Assembly (NCBI RefSeq): GCF_008124885.1
Contig: NZ_VNHX01000031.1
Coordinates: forward strand, 1-43,922
Length of the DNA: 43,922 nucleotides
From: Sphingobacterium allocomposti
GTDB taxonomy: Bacteria > Bacteroidota > Bacteroidia > Sphingobacteriales > Sphingobacteriaceae
Reading direction: 5' to 3'
Under the pieces are notes generated by a model. That model was given only the letters and a program-made list of their open reading frames with translations. It ran no database searches and was not told the origin of the DNA. The translations under genes were made by a program, and so were the position numbers. Positions 22,181-31,035 of the stretch are shown one piece after another (position 1 is the first letter of the stretch; each line of letters starts with the position of its first letter).

Positions 22181-22486
22181 GGTTATAAGCTATAAGCCAA
22201 CAGCGAAAAGCCGTAAAGCCGTCGATTTGTGAAGAGAACTTCGTAGTGAAATGACGCTAGATAAGGTCGATGGGTCAGCTAATGGCAGATGGCTATAAGC
22301 TAGCAGATGGCTATAAGCTATAAGCCAACAGCTAAAAGCCGTAAAAAACATCATTGCGAGGAGAAGAGGCAACGACGAAGAAATCTCGTCCTAACTCCTA
22401 AGCACGAAAAACAATAGCTAATGGCAAACGGCTATAAGCTATAAGCCAACAGCGAAAAGCTTATAACCGTAAAGCCGTTGATTTGT
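22181..22486. repeat. Degenerate GGCTATAAGCTATAAGCC repeats with a GTCATTGCGAGG-family fragment
   Basis: The 390-base gap between converging kup and the permease gene (22165-22554) is noncoding. The word GGYTATAAGCTATAAGCCAA, followed by CAGCGAAAAGC, occurs at 22181-22211, 22310-22339 and 22430-22460. Copies one and three continue with GTAAAGCCGTYGATTTGT. The word GCTAATGGCARA is also repeated. A partial relative of the 12305-12402 element lies at 22349-22389. No frame or promoter was recognised. Confidence 0.7.
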
Positions 22487-22554
22487 AAAGTGAAGATAAT
22501 GGCTCATGGTTATAAACTCCTGGTTTCTCAAATCTCACTTCTAATAGCTAACTT

Positions 22555-24237
22555 CTAATCCCCCCTATTCAATTTTGAATGTTTATAGCCGTAGCCGAAA
22601 TAAATAATCAGCCCCACAAGTAGCCAAGCAATAAATATCATCCAGTTGCTGGCGCCCAGCTCGCTCATTAGATAAAGGTTAATTAAAATACCTATAACCG
22701 GTAAAAGCGAAAAATTAAGTCTGTAGCCCATTACTGCCAACACGAGCCATACCGCCCAAAACACCAGCACCAACGACTTGTGCCGTATGATATCAACGGC
22801 ACTCATCTGCTGCCACTCCTGAACGCTTTCCTGTCCGTAAAGATAGATCAGTACCCACGCTAATACGAAGCCGAGCCCGATGACGTACTTCCCGTTGATA
22901 TAGGGCACACGAAACTTAGACTTCGCAGAAAGTCCTGAATAATCCATATAAAGAACACCGGCACAAACCAGGATAAATGCGAAAAATGTCCCTACACTGG
23001 TCAGGTCGACAAAGAAGTCCATCTTGAAAAAGAGAGACGGAATGGCTACAACGATTCCCGTAACAATCGTTGCGTACGATGGTGTTCTGTATTTGGGATG
23101 GACGCGTGCAAACCGCTTGGACAACAGCCCATCGCGGCTCATGGTCATCCAGATCCTTGGCTGGGCGAGCTGATACACCAATAGCGCGCTGGTAATCGCG
23201 ATAACAGAGGTTACGGATACGATCCCTGCCATATGATCGAAGCCAACATATTTAAACACAAATGCCAAGGGGTCTTTCACGTTCAGCTCGGTATAATTAA
23301 CCATCCCTGTTAGCACCAACGTGATAGCTACATATAATACCGTACAGATCACCAGACACAAGATCATCGCCCGGGGTAAATCTCTTTGCGGATTTTTACA
23401 TTCTTCCGCAGTGGTCGAAATCGAATCAAACCCTATAAACGCAAAAAATACCGCAGCGACCGATCCCATCACACCATTTAGTCCGTTAGGGGCAAACGGC
23501 GTCCAATTCTCGGGTTTCACGAAAAAAATACCGCCCAGAACCACCAGTAGAATGATTCCTACCTTAATCATCACCATCACATTGCTCGCGCGTTGCGATT
23601 CTTTTATTCCGATATAAACCAGCCATGTTACCAACACGGTAACCAGTCCGGCGGGAAAATCAAAAATGATGGGTATATCTCCAATACGCGGAGCAGAGAG
23701 GTAAGCGTCGAGTCCGGCACGGTCCGCGACGCTCAGCGCCTCCATCCCGTCGGTCAGGAACTTCTCGTGAGCGTCGAGCGCGTAGCCCGGGGCCATGGTC
23801 AACCACCCCGGAATCGATATGCCAAAACCCTTTAACATGGAGACAAAATACTGTGACCAAGAGATGGCAACGACCGTATTTGAAACAGCGTATTCCAATA
23901 CCAGTGCCCAGCCTATTATCCAGGCGAACAGCTCTCCGAAGGCCACGTAGGCGTAGGTATAGGCGCTTCCTGAAACCGGAACCGTACTTGCAAATTGCGC
24001 GTAAGCCAAGGCTGTAAACACGCAGGCAAATGCCGTAAAAATAAAAAGCAACGATATGGCCGGTCCGCCTTCGTAGCTTGCTAATCCGATCGTGCTGAAG
24101 ATCCCCGCCCCAACGATGGCGGCAATTCCTAGCGAAACGAGATCCCGTACGCCCAAAACTTTCGCCAAACCGGATCCTTGATGGGCATCAGTCATAATCT
24201 GGTCGACACTCTTCTTTCTGAAAAGTTTACTTATCAT
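22555..24237 (-). CDS. APC-family amino acid permease (cationic amino acid transporter type)
   Basis: A 560-residue secondary transporter with about 12-14 helices. VLGVRDLVSLGIAAIVGAGI followed by FSTIG is the unwound first helix that binds substrate in APC proteins. AFIGFDSISTTAEECKNPQR followed by DLPRAM is the conserved loop of the CAT/YfnA branch. A periplasmic loop (about 145-200) is longer than usual, containing GYALDAHEKFLTDGMEALSV. The substrate is an amino acid, but which one cannot be told. It lies 44 bases after the AcpH-like gene on the same strand and could be co-transcribed with it. Confidence 0.92.
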   Translation of the reverse strand: MISKLFRKKSVDQIMTDAHQGSGLAKVLGVRDLVSLGIAAIVGAGIFSTIGLASYEGGPAISLLFIFTAFACVFTALAYAQFASTVPVSGSAYTYAYVAFGELFAWIIGWALVLEYAVSNTVVAISWSQYFVSMLKGFGISIPGWLTMAPGYALDAHEKFLTDGMEALSVADRAGLDAYLSAPRIGDIPIIFDFPAGLVTVLVTWLVYIGIKESQRASNVMVMIKVGIILLVVLGGIFFVKPENWTPFAPNGLNGVMGSVAAVFFAFIGFDSISTTAEECKNPQRDLPRAMILCLVICTVLYVAITLVLTGMVNYTELNVKDPLAFVFKYVGFDHMAGIVSVTSVIAITSALLVYQLAQPRIWMTMSRDGLLSKRFARVHPKYRTPSYATIVTGIVVAIPSLFFKMDFFVDLTSVGTFFAFILVCAGVLYMDYSGLSAKSKFRVPYINGKYVIGLGFVLAWVLIYLYGQESVQEWQQMSAVDIIRHKSLVLVFWAVWLVLAVMGYRLNFSLLPVIGILINLYLMSELGASNWMIFIAWLLVGLIIYFGYGYKHSKLNRGD

Positions 24238-24281
24238 ATGATGACGTTAAAGTGCATATTAGGCCACAAAAGTGGTAAAAA

Positions 24282-24980
24282 TTAAGCTAAGTAAGTGATT
24301 TTATCTTGTATATAGTGAAAGATCTCTAAATAGTTGTGCAGATATTCCGCTTTGTATGCCATGAGGCATGCCGTAATCCGCTGATGGTCGGCCTCAGCGA
24401 CCTCAAACGACCAAACACGTTTACAGATATTAAACAGTGGATGTGAGAGATTCTCGATCTTAGCGTAATCCAAAATATAGCGCCATTCCAAAAAACGCCC
24501 GTAGAATTCGAGAAACTGGCTAATGTCGACCTCGCCGAAAACCGACAGGTATCGCTCGATCGTGCCCCGGTGCACCTGTTCAAGGTGCTCATAAAGACGG
24601 ACCGGGTTTACTATACGGTTTTCTATGAGCAGGTGGTCCAGCAAAAGTTCAATGGCAATGTGCGCTAAAAAGGATGCTCTGATAGGTAGGTGGACTAATA
24701 AAGGGTCCAGTTCCTTCCGCAAGACGTGACAATGCTGGAGGAAAAAATTCGAACCGTGAAAAATCCGGTCCACCTCCAGATGGCGGTACCACCCCTCCGA
24801 AATACGTCTCGTCTTCGGATGAGCGAACAGCAATTCCTCAAACCGTTGAGGATGGAAATTGTATTGCTTGTTTACGTTTTTAAGAAGGTCGGGCAGCAAC
24901 CCTCCTAGCACGCGCTCGGCATGTGGATTGTATCGTTCAAAATAATAATGCGACAAAAAATTCACGGTCCAACATGTCAT
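24282..24980 (-). CDS. Acyl-carrier-protein phosphodiesterase-like protein (AcpH family)
   Basis: The 232-residue all-helical protein begins MTCWTVNFLSHYYFERYNPH. NFLSHYYF, then VLGGLLPDLLKN, FAHPKTRRISEGWYRHLEVD, RIFHGSNFF and FLAHIAIELLLDHLLIENR match the HD-like metal-binding pattern of AcpH, which removes phosphopantetheine from acyl carrier protein. The His/Asp positions (H11, D31, H54, H67, H105, D114) look suitable for metal binding. Similarity is moderate, and in this phylum such proteins are often left as hypothetical. It is divergent from tyrS, 71 bases away. Confidence 0.7.
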   Translation of the reverse strand: MTCWTVNFLSHYYFERYNPHAERVLGGLLPDLLKNVNKQYNFHPQRFEELLFAHPKTRRISEGWYRHLEVDRIFHGSNFFLQHCHVLRKELDPLLVHLPIRASFLAHIAIELLLDHLLIENRIVNPVRLYEHLEQVHRGTIERYLSVFGEVDISQFLEFYGRFLEWRYILDYAKIENLSHPLFNICKRVWSFEVAEADHQRITACLMAYKAEYLHNYLEIFHYIQDKITYLA

Positions 24981-25009
24981 TATTTCTCGTAAGATACGGC
25001 TTAATCTCT

Positions 25010-25017
25010 TATCTTTG
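25010..25017 (+). promoter_or_regulatory. tyrS promoter (-7 box TATCTTTG)
   Basis: CTTATCTTTGCAATC is an exact TAnnTTTG box, 35 bases before the ATG at 25052. An imperfect TTTC occurs 23 bases upstream of it. No T-box is seen. Confidence 0.6.
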
Positions 25018-25051
25018 CAATCTTAGTTGAAAAAATCTTAACGCTAGAAAG

Positions 25052-26335
25052 ATGAATTTTGTAGAAGAATTACGCTGGAGAGGCATGTTACAGGATATCA
25101 TGCCCGGAACCGAAGATCTGTTGAACAAAGAGAAAGTTTCCGGATATATCGGTTTCGACCCCACTGGCGATTCATTGCACGTTGGGCATTTAACGCAAAT
25201 AATGACCCTCATTCATTTTCAAAACGCCGGGCATAAGCCCGTCGCACTGGTAGGCGGCGCTACGGGCATGATTGGCGACCCCTCTTTTAAATCCGCGGAG
25301 CGGAATCTTCTTGACGAAGATACCTTACAACATAATGTAAAAAGCCTGAAAAAGCAGTTGTCTAAGTTTTTGAATTTTGGCGAAGGGGAAAACGACGCCA
25401 AGATGGTTAATAACTATGACTGGTTCAAGGATTTTAAGTTTTTAGACTTCATCCGCGATGTCGGCAAGCTAATTACAGTTAACTATATGATGGCCAAAGA
25501 TTCGGTAAAGAAACGCTTGGAAGGCGACAACGGTCTCTCGTTTACCGAATTCACTTACCAGCTCATTCAGGGATACGATTTCTACTACCTCTGGAAGCAC
25601 CACAACTGCAAGGTGCAGATGGGAGGTTCCGACCAGTGGGGGAATATTGTCACCGGCAGCGAAATGATCCGCCGTCAGGAGCAGGGGACGGCTTTTGCGC
25701 TGACAACCCAGCTTATCAAAAAATCAGATGGGCAGAAATTTGGCAAGACCGAATCAGGAGCAATATGGCTCGACCCAAAAAAGACGTCTCCATACAAGTA
25801 CTACCAGTTTTGGCTGAACACGTCTGACGACGACGCTAAAAACTGGATCAAGATCTTTACATTAAAAACCAAAGAGGAGATTGAGGCCATTATCACCGAG
25901 CATGACGCCGCACCACATACAAGAGCAGTACAAAAGGCGCTCGCAAAGGACATCACCATACGTACCCACTCACAGCAAGACTATGAGACAGCGGTAAAGA
26001 CGTCCGATTTTCTTTTCGGAAACGGGTCGCTGGATTTCCTTGCCGATCTCGACCATGAAGGTGTGCTTGAAGTTTTTGACGGTGTGCCACAATTTGAGGT
26101 CAGCAAAGAACAGCTAGCTGCCGGCATCAATATACTTGATCTGCTTGCTGTACACACACAGGTTTTTACGTCTAAGGGCGAAGCCCGTAAGATGCTGCAA
26201 GGTGGTGGCGTAGCCATCAACAAACAGAAGGTCGGCGATATAGAGCTTGTCATAAGCACCTCCGACTTACTGCAGGACAACTACATAGTAGCTCAACGAG
26301 GAAAGAAAAATTATTTTTTAATTATCGCGAAATAG
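25052..26335 (+). CDS. tyrS: Tyrosyl-tRNA synthetase
   Basis: Class I aminoacyl-tRNA synthetase that charges tRNA-Tyr. The 427 residues are the bacterial length. The HIGH motif is H43-V-G-H46 in DSLHVGHLTQIM, and the KMSKS loop is KFGKT (229-233) in SDGQKFGKTESG. MGGSDQWGNIVTG binds tyrosine. The C-terminal S4-like RNA-binding domain (about 355-427) contains HTQVFTSKGEARKMLQGGGV. It is followed by a 13-bp stem hairpin. Confidence 0.98.
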   Translation: MNFVEELRWRGMLQDIMPGTEDLLNKEKVSGYIGFDPTGDSLHVGHLTQIMTLIHFQNAGHKPVALVGGATGMIGDPSFKSAERNLLDEDTLQHNVKSLKKQLSKFLNFGEGENDAKMVNNYDWFKDFKFLDFIRDVGKLITVNYMMAKDSVKKRLEGDNGLSFTEFTYQLIQGYDFYYLWKHHNCKVQMGGSDQWGNIVTGSEMIRRQEQGTAFALTTQLIKKSDGQKFGKTESGAIWLDPKKTSPYKYYQFWLNTSDDDAKNWIKIFTLKTKEEIEAIITEHDAAPHTRAVQKALAKDITIRTHSQQDYETAVKTSDFLFGNGSLDFLADLDHEGVLEVFDGVPQFEVSKEQLAAGINILDLLAVHTQVFTSKGEARKMLQGGGVAINKQKVGDIELVISTSDLLQDNYIVAQRGKKNYFLIIAK

Positions 26336-26341
26336 TATTTA

Positions 26342-26378
26342 TTTTTGGACGGCAAGGGGTATACCTGCCGTCCAAAAA
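26342..26378. terminator. Strong hairpin between tyrS and the TonB-C gene
   Basis: TTTTTGGACGGCA (26342-26354) pairs perfectly with TGCCGTCCAAAAA (26366-26378) around an 11-base loop. It begins seven bases after the tyrS stop, and its last base is the first base of the next gene's ATG (26378). No T-run follows on the plus strand, so it may act as a 3'-end stem or translational block rather than a full terminator. Confidence 0.6.
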
Positions 26379-27400
26379 TGTTTATGAAACTCTGTTATCT
26401 ACTTTCGCTCTTCCTAGCAACTGTCAATATAGCGTCCGCCCAATATCTCCGCATTACCTATCACACCCAGGACGGGACAGAAACCAAAAACCAGACGGAA
26501 GCGTATTACTACCGTATAATCGCCACCGACGAGAACTCGCCTACCCTTTTTAAACATCTTGAATATTACGTTGACGGGGATCGTCCCAAAACGGTTGCCA
26601 CACTGCGCAACAAGTATTCTATCTTTTCCACGGTCGGTGAAAAAAGCACATTTTACCCTAACGGACAATTACACGAGAGAAAGCGATATGATGAGAACCA
26701 TGCACTCATAGACACCGCGGACACTTATTATGAGAACGGTATATTATACAGCAGCATACTTTACCAGCGCAACAACACAAAACACAGGACGAAAAAAAAC
26801 AGTGTGGCTCCCAATTCAGGAGAATTCGGCACGAAGCCCCTCTTAAAGTATTTATTGGTTCACGACAGCCTCGGCAACAAGCTTGTAGAAGACGGCAATG
26901 GCTACCTGATCCAGAGGAACCTTCTCCAACCGGAGCTCTTTCATGAAGAGGGCCCGCTCCTGAACAACGAGAAACACGGCGATTGGAAGGGGGGGTTTCA
27001 GCACCGTCGGTTTACGGAGAAATGGGAACATGGTAAACTTTTGGAAGGAATCGCTATAGACTCCTTGGGGACCCAGACACCATATACCGAGGAGACAATG
27101 ATGGTCGCTCCAGAATACCCAGGGGGGCTGGTGGCGCTGCGGACGTATGTAGCACAAAACTACCGCTACCCTAAACAGGCGCTGGCTCATCGTGTTTCCG
27201 GCGTAATGCATGTCGAGTTTGTTGTCGAGCGCGACGGTAGCATGTCGGATTTTCGCGTCGACCACGATCTGGGGCATGGCACCGGTGAAGAAGCTATTCG
27301 CGTGCTGAAGAAGATAAGAAAAAAATGGAAACCCGGCTTCCAGAAAGGGCTTGCTGTGCGGGTCAAATACACCCTGCCGATTACACTGAACGCATCGTAA
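26378..27400 (+). CDS. Signal-peptide protein with YwqK-like repeats and a C-terminal TonB domain
   Basis: From the ATG at 26378 (or 26384) the protein begins with a cleavable signal peptide (MKLCYLLSLFLATVNIASAQ) rather than a membrane anchor. The middle has FYPNGQLHERKRYDENHALI and YYENGILYSSILYQ, resembling MORN-2/YwqK antitoxin repeats. The last about 95 residues are a TonB C-terminal fold: YPGGLVALRTYVAQNYRYPK, GVMHVEFVVERDGSMSDFRV and KWKPGFQKGLAVRVKYTLPI. Classic TonB proteins have an N-terminal helix and a proline-rich spanner; here neither is seen. It is therefore probably periplasmic or secreted rather than an energy transducer. Its start codons lie at the edge of a hairpin. Confidence 0.85.
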   Translation: MFMKLCYLLSLFLATVNIASAQYLRITYHTQDGTETKNQTEAYYYRIIATDENSPTLFKHLEYYVDGDRPKTVATLRNKYSIFSTVGEKSTFYPNGQLHERKRYDENHALIDTADTYYENGILYSSILYQRNNTKHRTKKNSVAPNSGEFGTKPLLKYLLVHDSLGNKLVEDGNGYLIQRNLLQPELFHEEGPLLNNEKHGDWKGGFQHRRFTEKWEHGKLLEGIAIDSLGTQTPYTEETMMVAPEYPGGLVALRTYVAQNYRYPKQALAHRVSGVMHVEFVVERDGSMSDFRVDHDLGHGTGEEAIRVLKKIRKKWKPGFQKGLAVRVKYTLPITLNAS

Positions 27401-27421
27401 AGAAGCTGCAACACTTCTCCC

Positions 27422-27446
27422 CGACACTTCGGTGTCTCGGTTTTTA
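27422..27446 (+). terminator. Intrinsic terminator after the TonB-C gene, with a UUCG tetraloop
   Basis: CCGACAC (27422-27428) pairs with GTGTC (27433-27437) and, across a two-base bulge, with GG (27440-27441), closing a C(TTCG)G tetraloop. GGTTTTTAC follows. It lies 22 bases after the stop codon. Confidence 0.65.
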
Positions 27447-27697
27447 CAGTTTCCTTCTTTCCGATGAGTACATACGCCATACATCGCTCGAAAAAAGGCC
27501 TGCAAAATGCAAAAACGCTTTATAGCTAGGAACGCCGTAGGCGTCTGCAAAGCAAGCCAGTCAGCTTTTTTTCATGTAGGCATCATTGCTCTGCCGTTAT
27601 TCATCCTTCAACAACGGTGTTGGTATCTTACTTTTTAGACGTGCCCGCACATATTTTATACTTCCTAAATTCTAGTCAAATAATCCATCATTTTTTT

Positions 27698-27705
27698 TAA
27701 GTTTG
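27698..27705 (+). promoter_or_regulatory. ftsK promoter (-7 box TAAGTTTG)
   Basis: TTTAAGTTTGTACG has an exact TAnnTTTG box 26 bases before the ATG at 27732, at the end of a T-rich stretch. No clear -33 TTTG is present. Confidence 0.5.
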
Positions 27706-27731
27706 TACGTAGGAGAGTTATCAGATTTTGC

Positions 27732-30380
27732 ATGTCGAATAAAGGAAATACATTCAAAAATTCCGGGGGCAGCAGCGCCGCGAAAAAGTCGCCCCGTGCC
27801 GCCGGAAACGTGTCATATAGTAAAAAAGAGCGTTTTAAGTCGTTTGAGAACATCAATTTTTCGGAAAAGCAACGCAAAGCATTAAAGATCTTTGGAATAT
27901 TTCTGTTGTTCGCCTCGTTTATCCTGACGGTCTCTTTCGTGTCCTACCTTTTCACCTGGAAACACGACCAAAGTTATATCGCCGAAACCAATGGAGGGTG
28001 GGCTACGTTGTTCCAGAGCGCCGATGAGATTGTCGATGACAGTGTCGAGCTGCCCGTCGTGGATAACAAATTGGGAAAACTGGGCGCCTTGTTAGGCAAC
28101 CAATTTATCTATGAATGGTTTGGTATAGCCTCCTTTCTCTTTTCGCTTATCCTCTTTGTTGTCGGCTACAAATTTCTCTATAAGAAGTCGCTATTACCCG
28201 TTTGGAAAACGATTATATATTCCGCTGTTTCTATCCTAATTTTGTCTGTCACATTGGGTTTCCTTCAGGATTTTATCACGGATTCTCCACACATCCTGGA
28301 GGGTAAGTTCGGTTATTGGACCAACCAGCTGCTTAAAGCCCAGATTGGATCCACGGGCATTGGCGCTCTCTTATTGTTCATCTATTTAACGGCGCTCGTT
28401 CTGATCTATAATCTGGATCTAAAATGGAGCTGGTTTCCTAAAAAAGAAACGGAAGAAGAGCTCGAAGACCAGGAAGAAGACAACTTTGACACATTCAGCC
28501 GCAATACCATAAATACACCGAAGCCAAGCTTAAACCAACGTTTATACGGGAGGGAACAACCCGAAGAAGAAGAAGATCCTGCTCCGGCTTACATTCCTCC
28601 GATAACGCATAACCTGGAACACGAGAACGCTGTTAAGCCGGTAACGACGTTTGACTTGGAATCCGACAGGCTGGACGACGAGCAGAAAGCCGGACGTGTT
28701 GAGGTAGACTTTGAGGTATTGTCCCCAGAAGGGAGTGTAGATACGGAGATTCCCCTTTCTATAGATGCGCCGGAGCCCACATCGGAGGGTCCCGAACTGA
28801 GTGTCGAAGAGGTGGTGGAAGAAAAAGCCATAACGGCAGACGACCTCGTCGCCCAATTTGGAGAGTACGACCCGAAGCTTGATCTGTCCGGCTATCAATA
28901 TCCGACACTTGACTTACTTAAGGACTACGGCACAGGCCGCATAACCATCAATCAGCAGGAACTGGAGGCCAATAAAAATCGGATTGTCGACACGCTAAGA
29001 AACTATAACATTGAGATAGAACATATCAAGGCGACCATTGGTCCGACGGTTACGTTATACGAAATTATCCCTAAACCGGGAGTGCGGATTTCGCGGATCA
29101 AAAATTTGGAAGACGATATCGCGTTGAGCCTCGCCGCCCTCGGAATACGGATCATCGCTCCGATGCCGGGTAAAGGAACGATCGGTATAGAAGTTCCGAA
29201 TAGCTCGCCGGAGATGGTATCCATGCGCTCGGTGCTAGCTACGGAAAAGTTCCAGAAAAGTGACATGGATCTTCCTATTGCTTTAGGCAAAACGATTTCC
29301 AACGAGGTATACATCGCCGACCTCGCCAAAATGCCCCACTTACTCGTTGCCGGTGCGACGGGCCAGGGTAAGTCGGTAGGTATCAATGCCATTCTAACTT
29401 CCCTCCTCTACAAAAAGCATCCGGCAGAGCTGAAATTTGTTATGGTCGACCCCAAAAAAGTGGAGTTGTCGCTATTTAAAAAGATCGAACGGCATTTCCT
29501 GGCAAAACTACCAAACGAGGAAGACGCGATCATTACGGACACCAAGAAGGTTATCAACACACTGAACTCCCTATGTATAGAGATGGACCAGCGGTACGAC
29601 CTGTTAAAGAATGCCCAGGTGCGTAACCTGAAGGAATATAATGCGAAATTTATCAACCGGCGATTAAACCCTGAGGAGGGGCATCGATTCTTACCTTTTA
29701 TAGTTCTGGTAGTAGATGAGTTTGCTGATTTGATGATGACTGCAGGCAAGGAGGTGGAAACGCCAATCGCACGTTTAGCCCAGCTGGCGCGGGCTGTCGG
29801 GATACACTTGGTTATCGCGACGCAGCGCCCGTCCGTCAATATTATCACAGGTACGATTAAGGCTAACTTCCCTGCCCGTCTTGCTTTCCGCGTGCTCTCC
29901 AAGGTAGACTCGCGGACAATATTGGACACCGGCGGGGCTGATCAGCTTATTGGACGTGGCGACATGCTGTTGGCCACGGGAAGCGACCTGACCCGTATAC
30001 AATGTGCGTTCGTGGATACTCCCGAAGTGGATAAGATCTCGGATTACATCGGCAGCCAACGTGGATATCCGTCGGCATTTTTGTTGCCGGAGTATATCGA
30101 TGAAAACGGCGAAGGCAGCGGAAGCATGGACTTCGACATGGGCGATCGTGACCAGCTGTTTGAAGAAGCTGCGCGGCTCATTGTGATGCATCAACAGGGA
30201 TCCACATCGTTAATTCAACGTAAACTGAAGTTGGGCTACAACAGAGCTGGACGAATTATCGATCAACTGGAAGCCGCTGGCATAGTCGGTCCTTTTGAGG
30301 GCAGTAAGGCCAGAGAAGTGCTTTATCCAGACGAATATTCGTTGGAACAATATTTGGAGACGTTAAGAAACAACGATTAA
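27732..30380 (+). CDS. ftsK: DNA translocase FtsK/SpoIIIE
   Basis: Hexameric motor that pumps DNA through the closing septum and couples chromosome segregation to division. The 882 residues comprise a basic cytoplasmic start, four membrane helices (about 50-235), an acidic low-complexity linker (about 240-385, with EEELEDQEEDN), an alpha/beta motor with Walker A GATGQGKS (541-548), Walker B VVDEFADL with D662/E663, and TQRPSVNIITGTIKANFPAR. The C-terminal gamma winged helix (about 800-882) contains LIQRKLKLGYNRAGRIIDQL, the KOPS-reading type. lolA starts one base after its stop, so the two are co-transcribed. Confidence 0.97.
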   Translation: MSNKGNTFKNSGGSSAAKKSPRAAGNVSYSKKERFKSFENINFSEKQRKALKIFGIFLLFASFILTVSFVSYLFTWKHDQSYIAETNGGWATLFQSADEIVDDSVELPVVDNKLGKLGALLGNQFIYEWFGIASFLFSLILFVVGYKFLYKKSLLPVWKTIIYSAVSILILSVTLGFLQDFITDSPHILEGKFGYWTNQLLKAQIGSTGIGALLLFIYLTALVLIYNLDLKWSWFPKKETEEELEDQEEDNFDTFSRNTINTPKPSLNQRLYGREQPEEEEDPAPAYIPPITHNLEHENAVKPVTTFDLESDRLDDEQKAGRVEVDFEVLSPEGSVDTEIPLSIDAPEPTSEGPELSVEEVVEEKAITADDLVAQFGEYDPKLDLSGYQYPTLDLLKDYGTGRITINQQELEANKNRIVDTLRNYNIEIEHIKATIGPTVTLYEIIPKPGVRISRIKNLEDDIALSLAALGIRIIAPMPGKGTIGIEVPNSSPEMVSMRSVLATEKFQKSDMDLPIALGKTISNEVYIADLAKMPHLLVAGATGQGKSVGINAILTSLLYKKHPAELKFVMVDPKKVELSLFKKIERHFLAKLPNEEDAIITDTKKVINTLNSLCIEMDQRYDLLKNAQVRNLKEYNAKFINRRLNPEEGHRFLPFIVLVVDEFADLMMTAGKEVETPIARLAQLARAVGIHLVIATQRPSVNIITGTIKANFPARLAFRVLSKVDSRTILDTGGADQLIGRGDMLLATGSDLTRIQCAFVDTPEVDKISDYIGSQRGYPSAFLLPEYIDENGEGSGSMDFDMGDRDQLFEEAARLIVMHQQGSTSLIQRKLKLGYNRAGRIIDQLEAAGIVGPFEGSKAREVLYPDEYSLEQYLETLRNND

Positions 30381-30381
30381 C

Positions 30382-31029
30382 ATGAAAAGAAACGTAGCAG
30401 TTCTGGTAGCTCTGATATGGAGCTGCCTGACAGGTTTTGCACAGGGAGACGCTGCCGCAAAGAAGCTTTTGGATCAGGTATCGAAAAAATACGATGCTTA
30501 TACGACGATCCAGTCGAACTTTACTTTTTCGGCTAAGCAGACTCAAGGCGACGCGCATCAGGAAAAAGGTGTATTATTTTTGAACAAACCGAAAAATCAA
30601 TACCGCATACAGCTGAATAGCCAGGACCTCATCAGCGACGGCAAGACACTTTGGTCCGTCTTAAAAACAGATAAGGAAGTCCAGATCGGCGACGCCGAAA
30701 GCGGAACAGAGACCTCGATTGGACCGAGTACCCTTTTCACGTTTTACAAGACCGGATTTAAATACAGCAGTAAAGGGAATGAACGCGTGGGCTCCGAGAT
30801 ACTTAATGTCGTAGAACTTACGCCCGTTGATACGCGGACCAATTATGTGACAATCCGATTACGTATCAATAAAAATATGCATATACATGATGTGCAGATT
30901 CTAGATAAGGGTGGGGCACAATACACCTACACCATCCAGACTTTGTATGTGAACCACCGTATCGCGCCATCTAATTTCACGTTTAACAAGAGCGATTATC
31001 CGTCTTACGAGATTGTAGACCTTAGATAA
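30382..31029 (+). CDS. lolA: LolA-like outer-membrane lipoprotein carrier protein
   Basis: Periplasmic chaperone that ferries lipoproteins to the outer membrane. The 215 residues start with a signal peptide (MKRNVAVLVALIWSCLTGFA, cleavage near Q21). The mature part has the LolA/LolB half-barrel pattern: SKKYDAYTTIQSNFTFSAKQ, GVLFLNKPKNQYRIQLNSQD, LISDGKTLWSVLKTDKEVQI and NFTFNKSDYPSYEIVDLR at the end. The one-base spacing to ftsK mirrors the ftsK-lolA neighbourhood seen in many bacteria and supports the call. Confidence 0.9.
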   Translation: MKRNVAVLVALIWSCLTGFAQGDAAAKKLLDQVSKKYDAYTTIQSNFTFSAKQTQGDAHQEKGVLFLNKPKNQYRIQLNSQDLISDGKTLWSVLKTDKEVQIGDAESGTETSIGPSTLFTFYKTGFKYSSKGNERVGSEILNVVELTPVDTRTNYVTIRLRINKNMHIHDVQILDKGGAQYTYTIQTLYVNHRIAPSNFTFNKSDYPSYEIVDLR

Positions 31030-31035
31030 CCACCT

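Larger units (their letters stand above)
27401..27731. other. 331-base intergenic region upstream of ftsK
   Basis: It contains the terminator at 27422-27446, a small hairpin ACGCC-GTA-GGCGT near 27530, and the ftsK promoter box at 27698-27705. The remaining about 200 bases show no frame, repeat family or RNA that I recognise. Confidence 0.5.

Noticed and set aside
26852..27550. Minus-strand open frame of 232 codons opposite the TonB-C gene
   Set aside because: Antisense shadow that runs over the terminator at 27422-27446; no recognisable domain.
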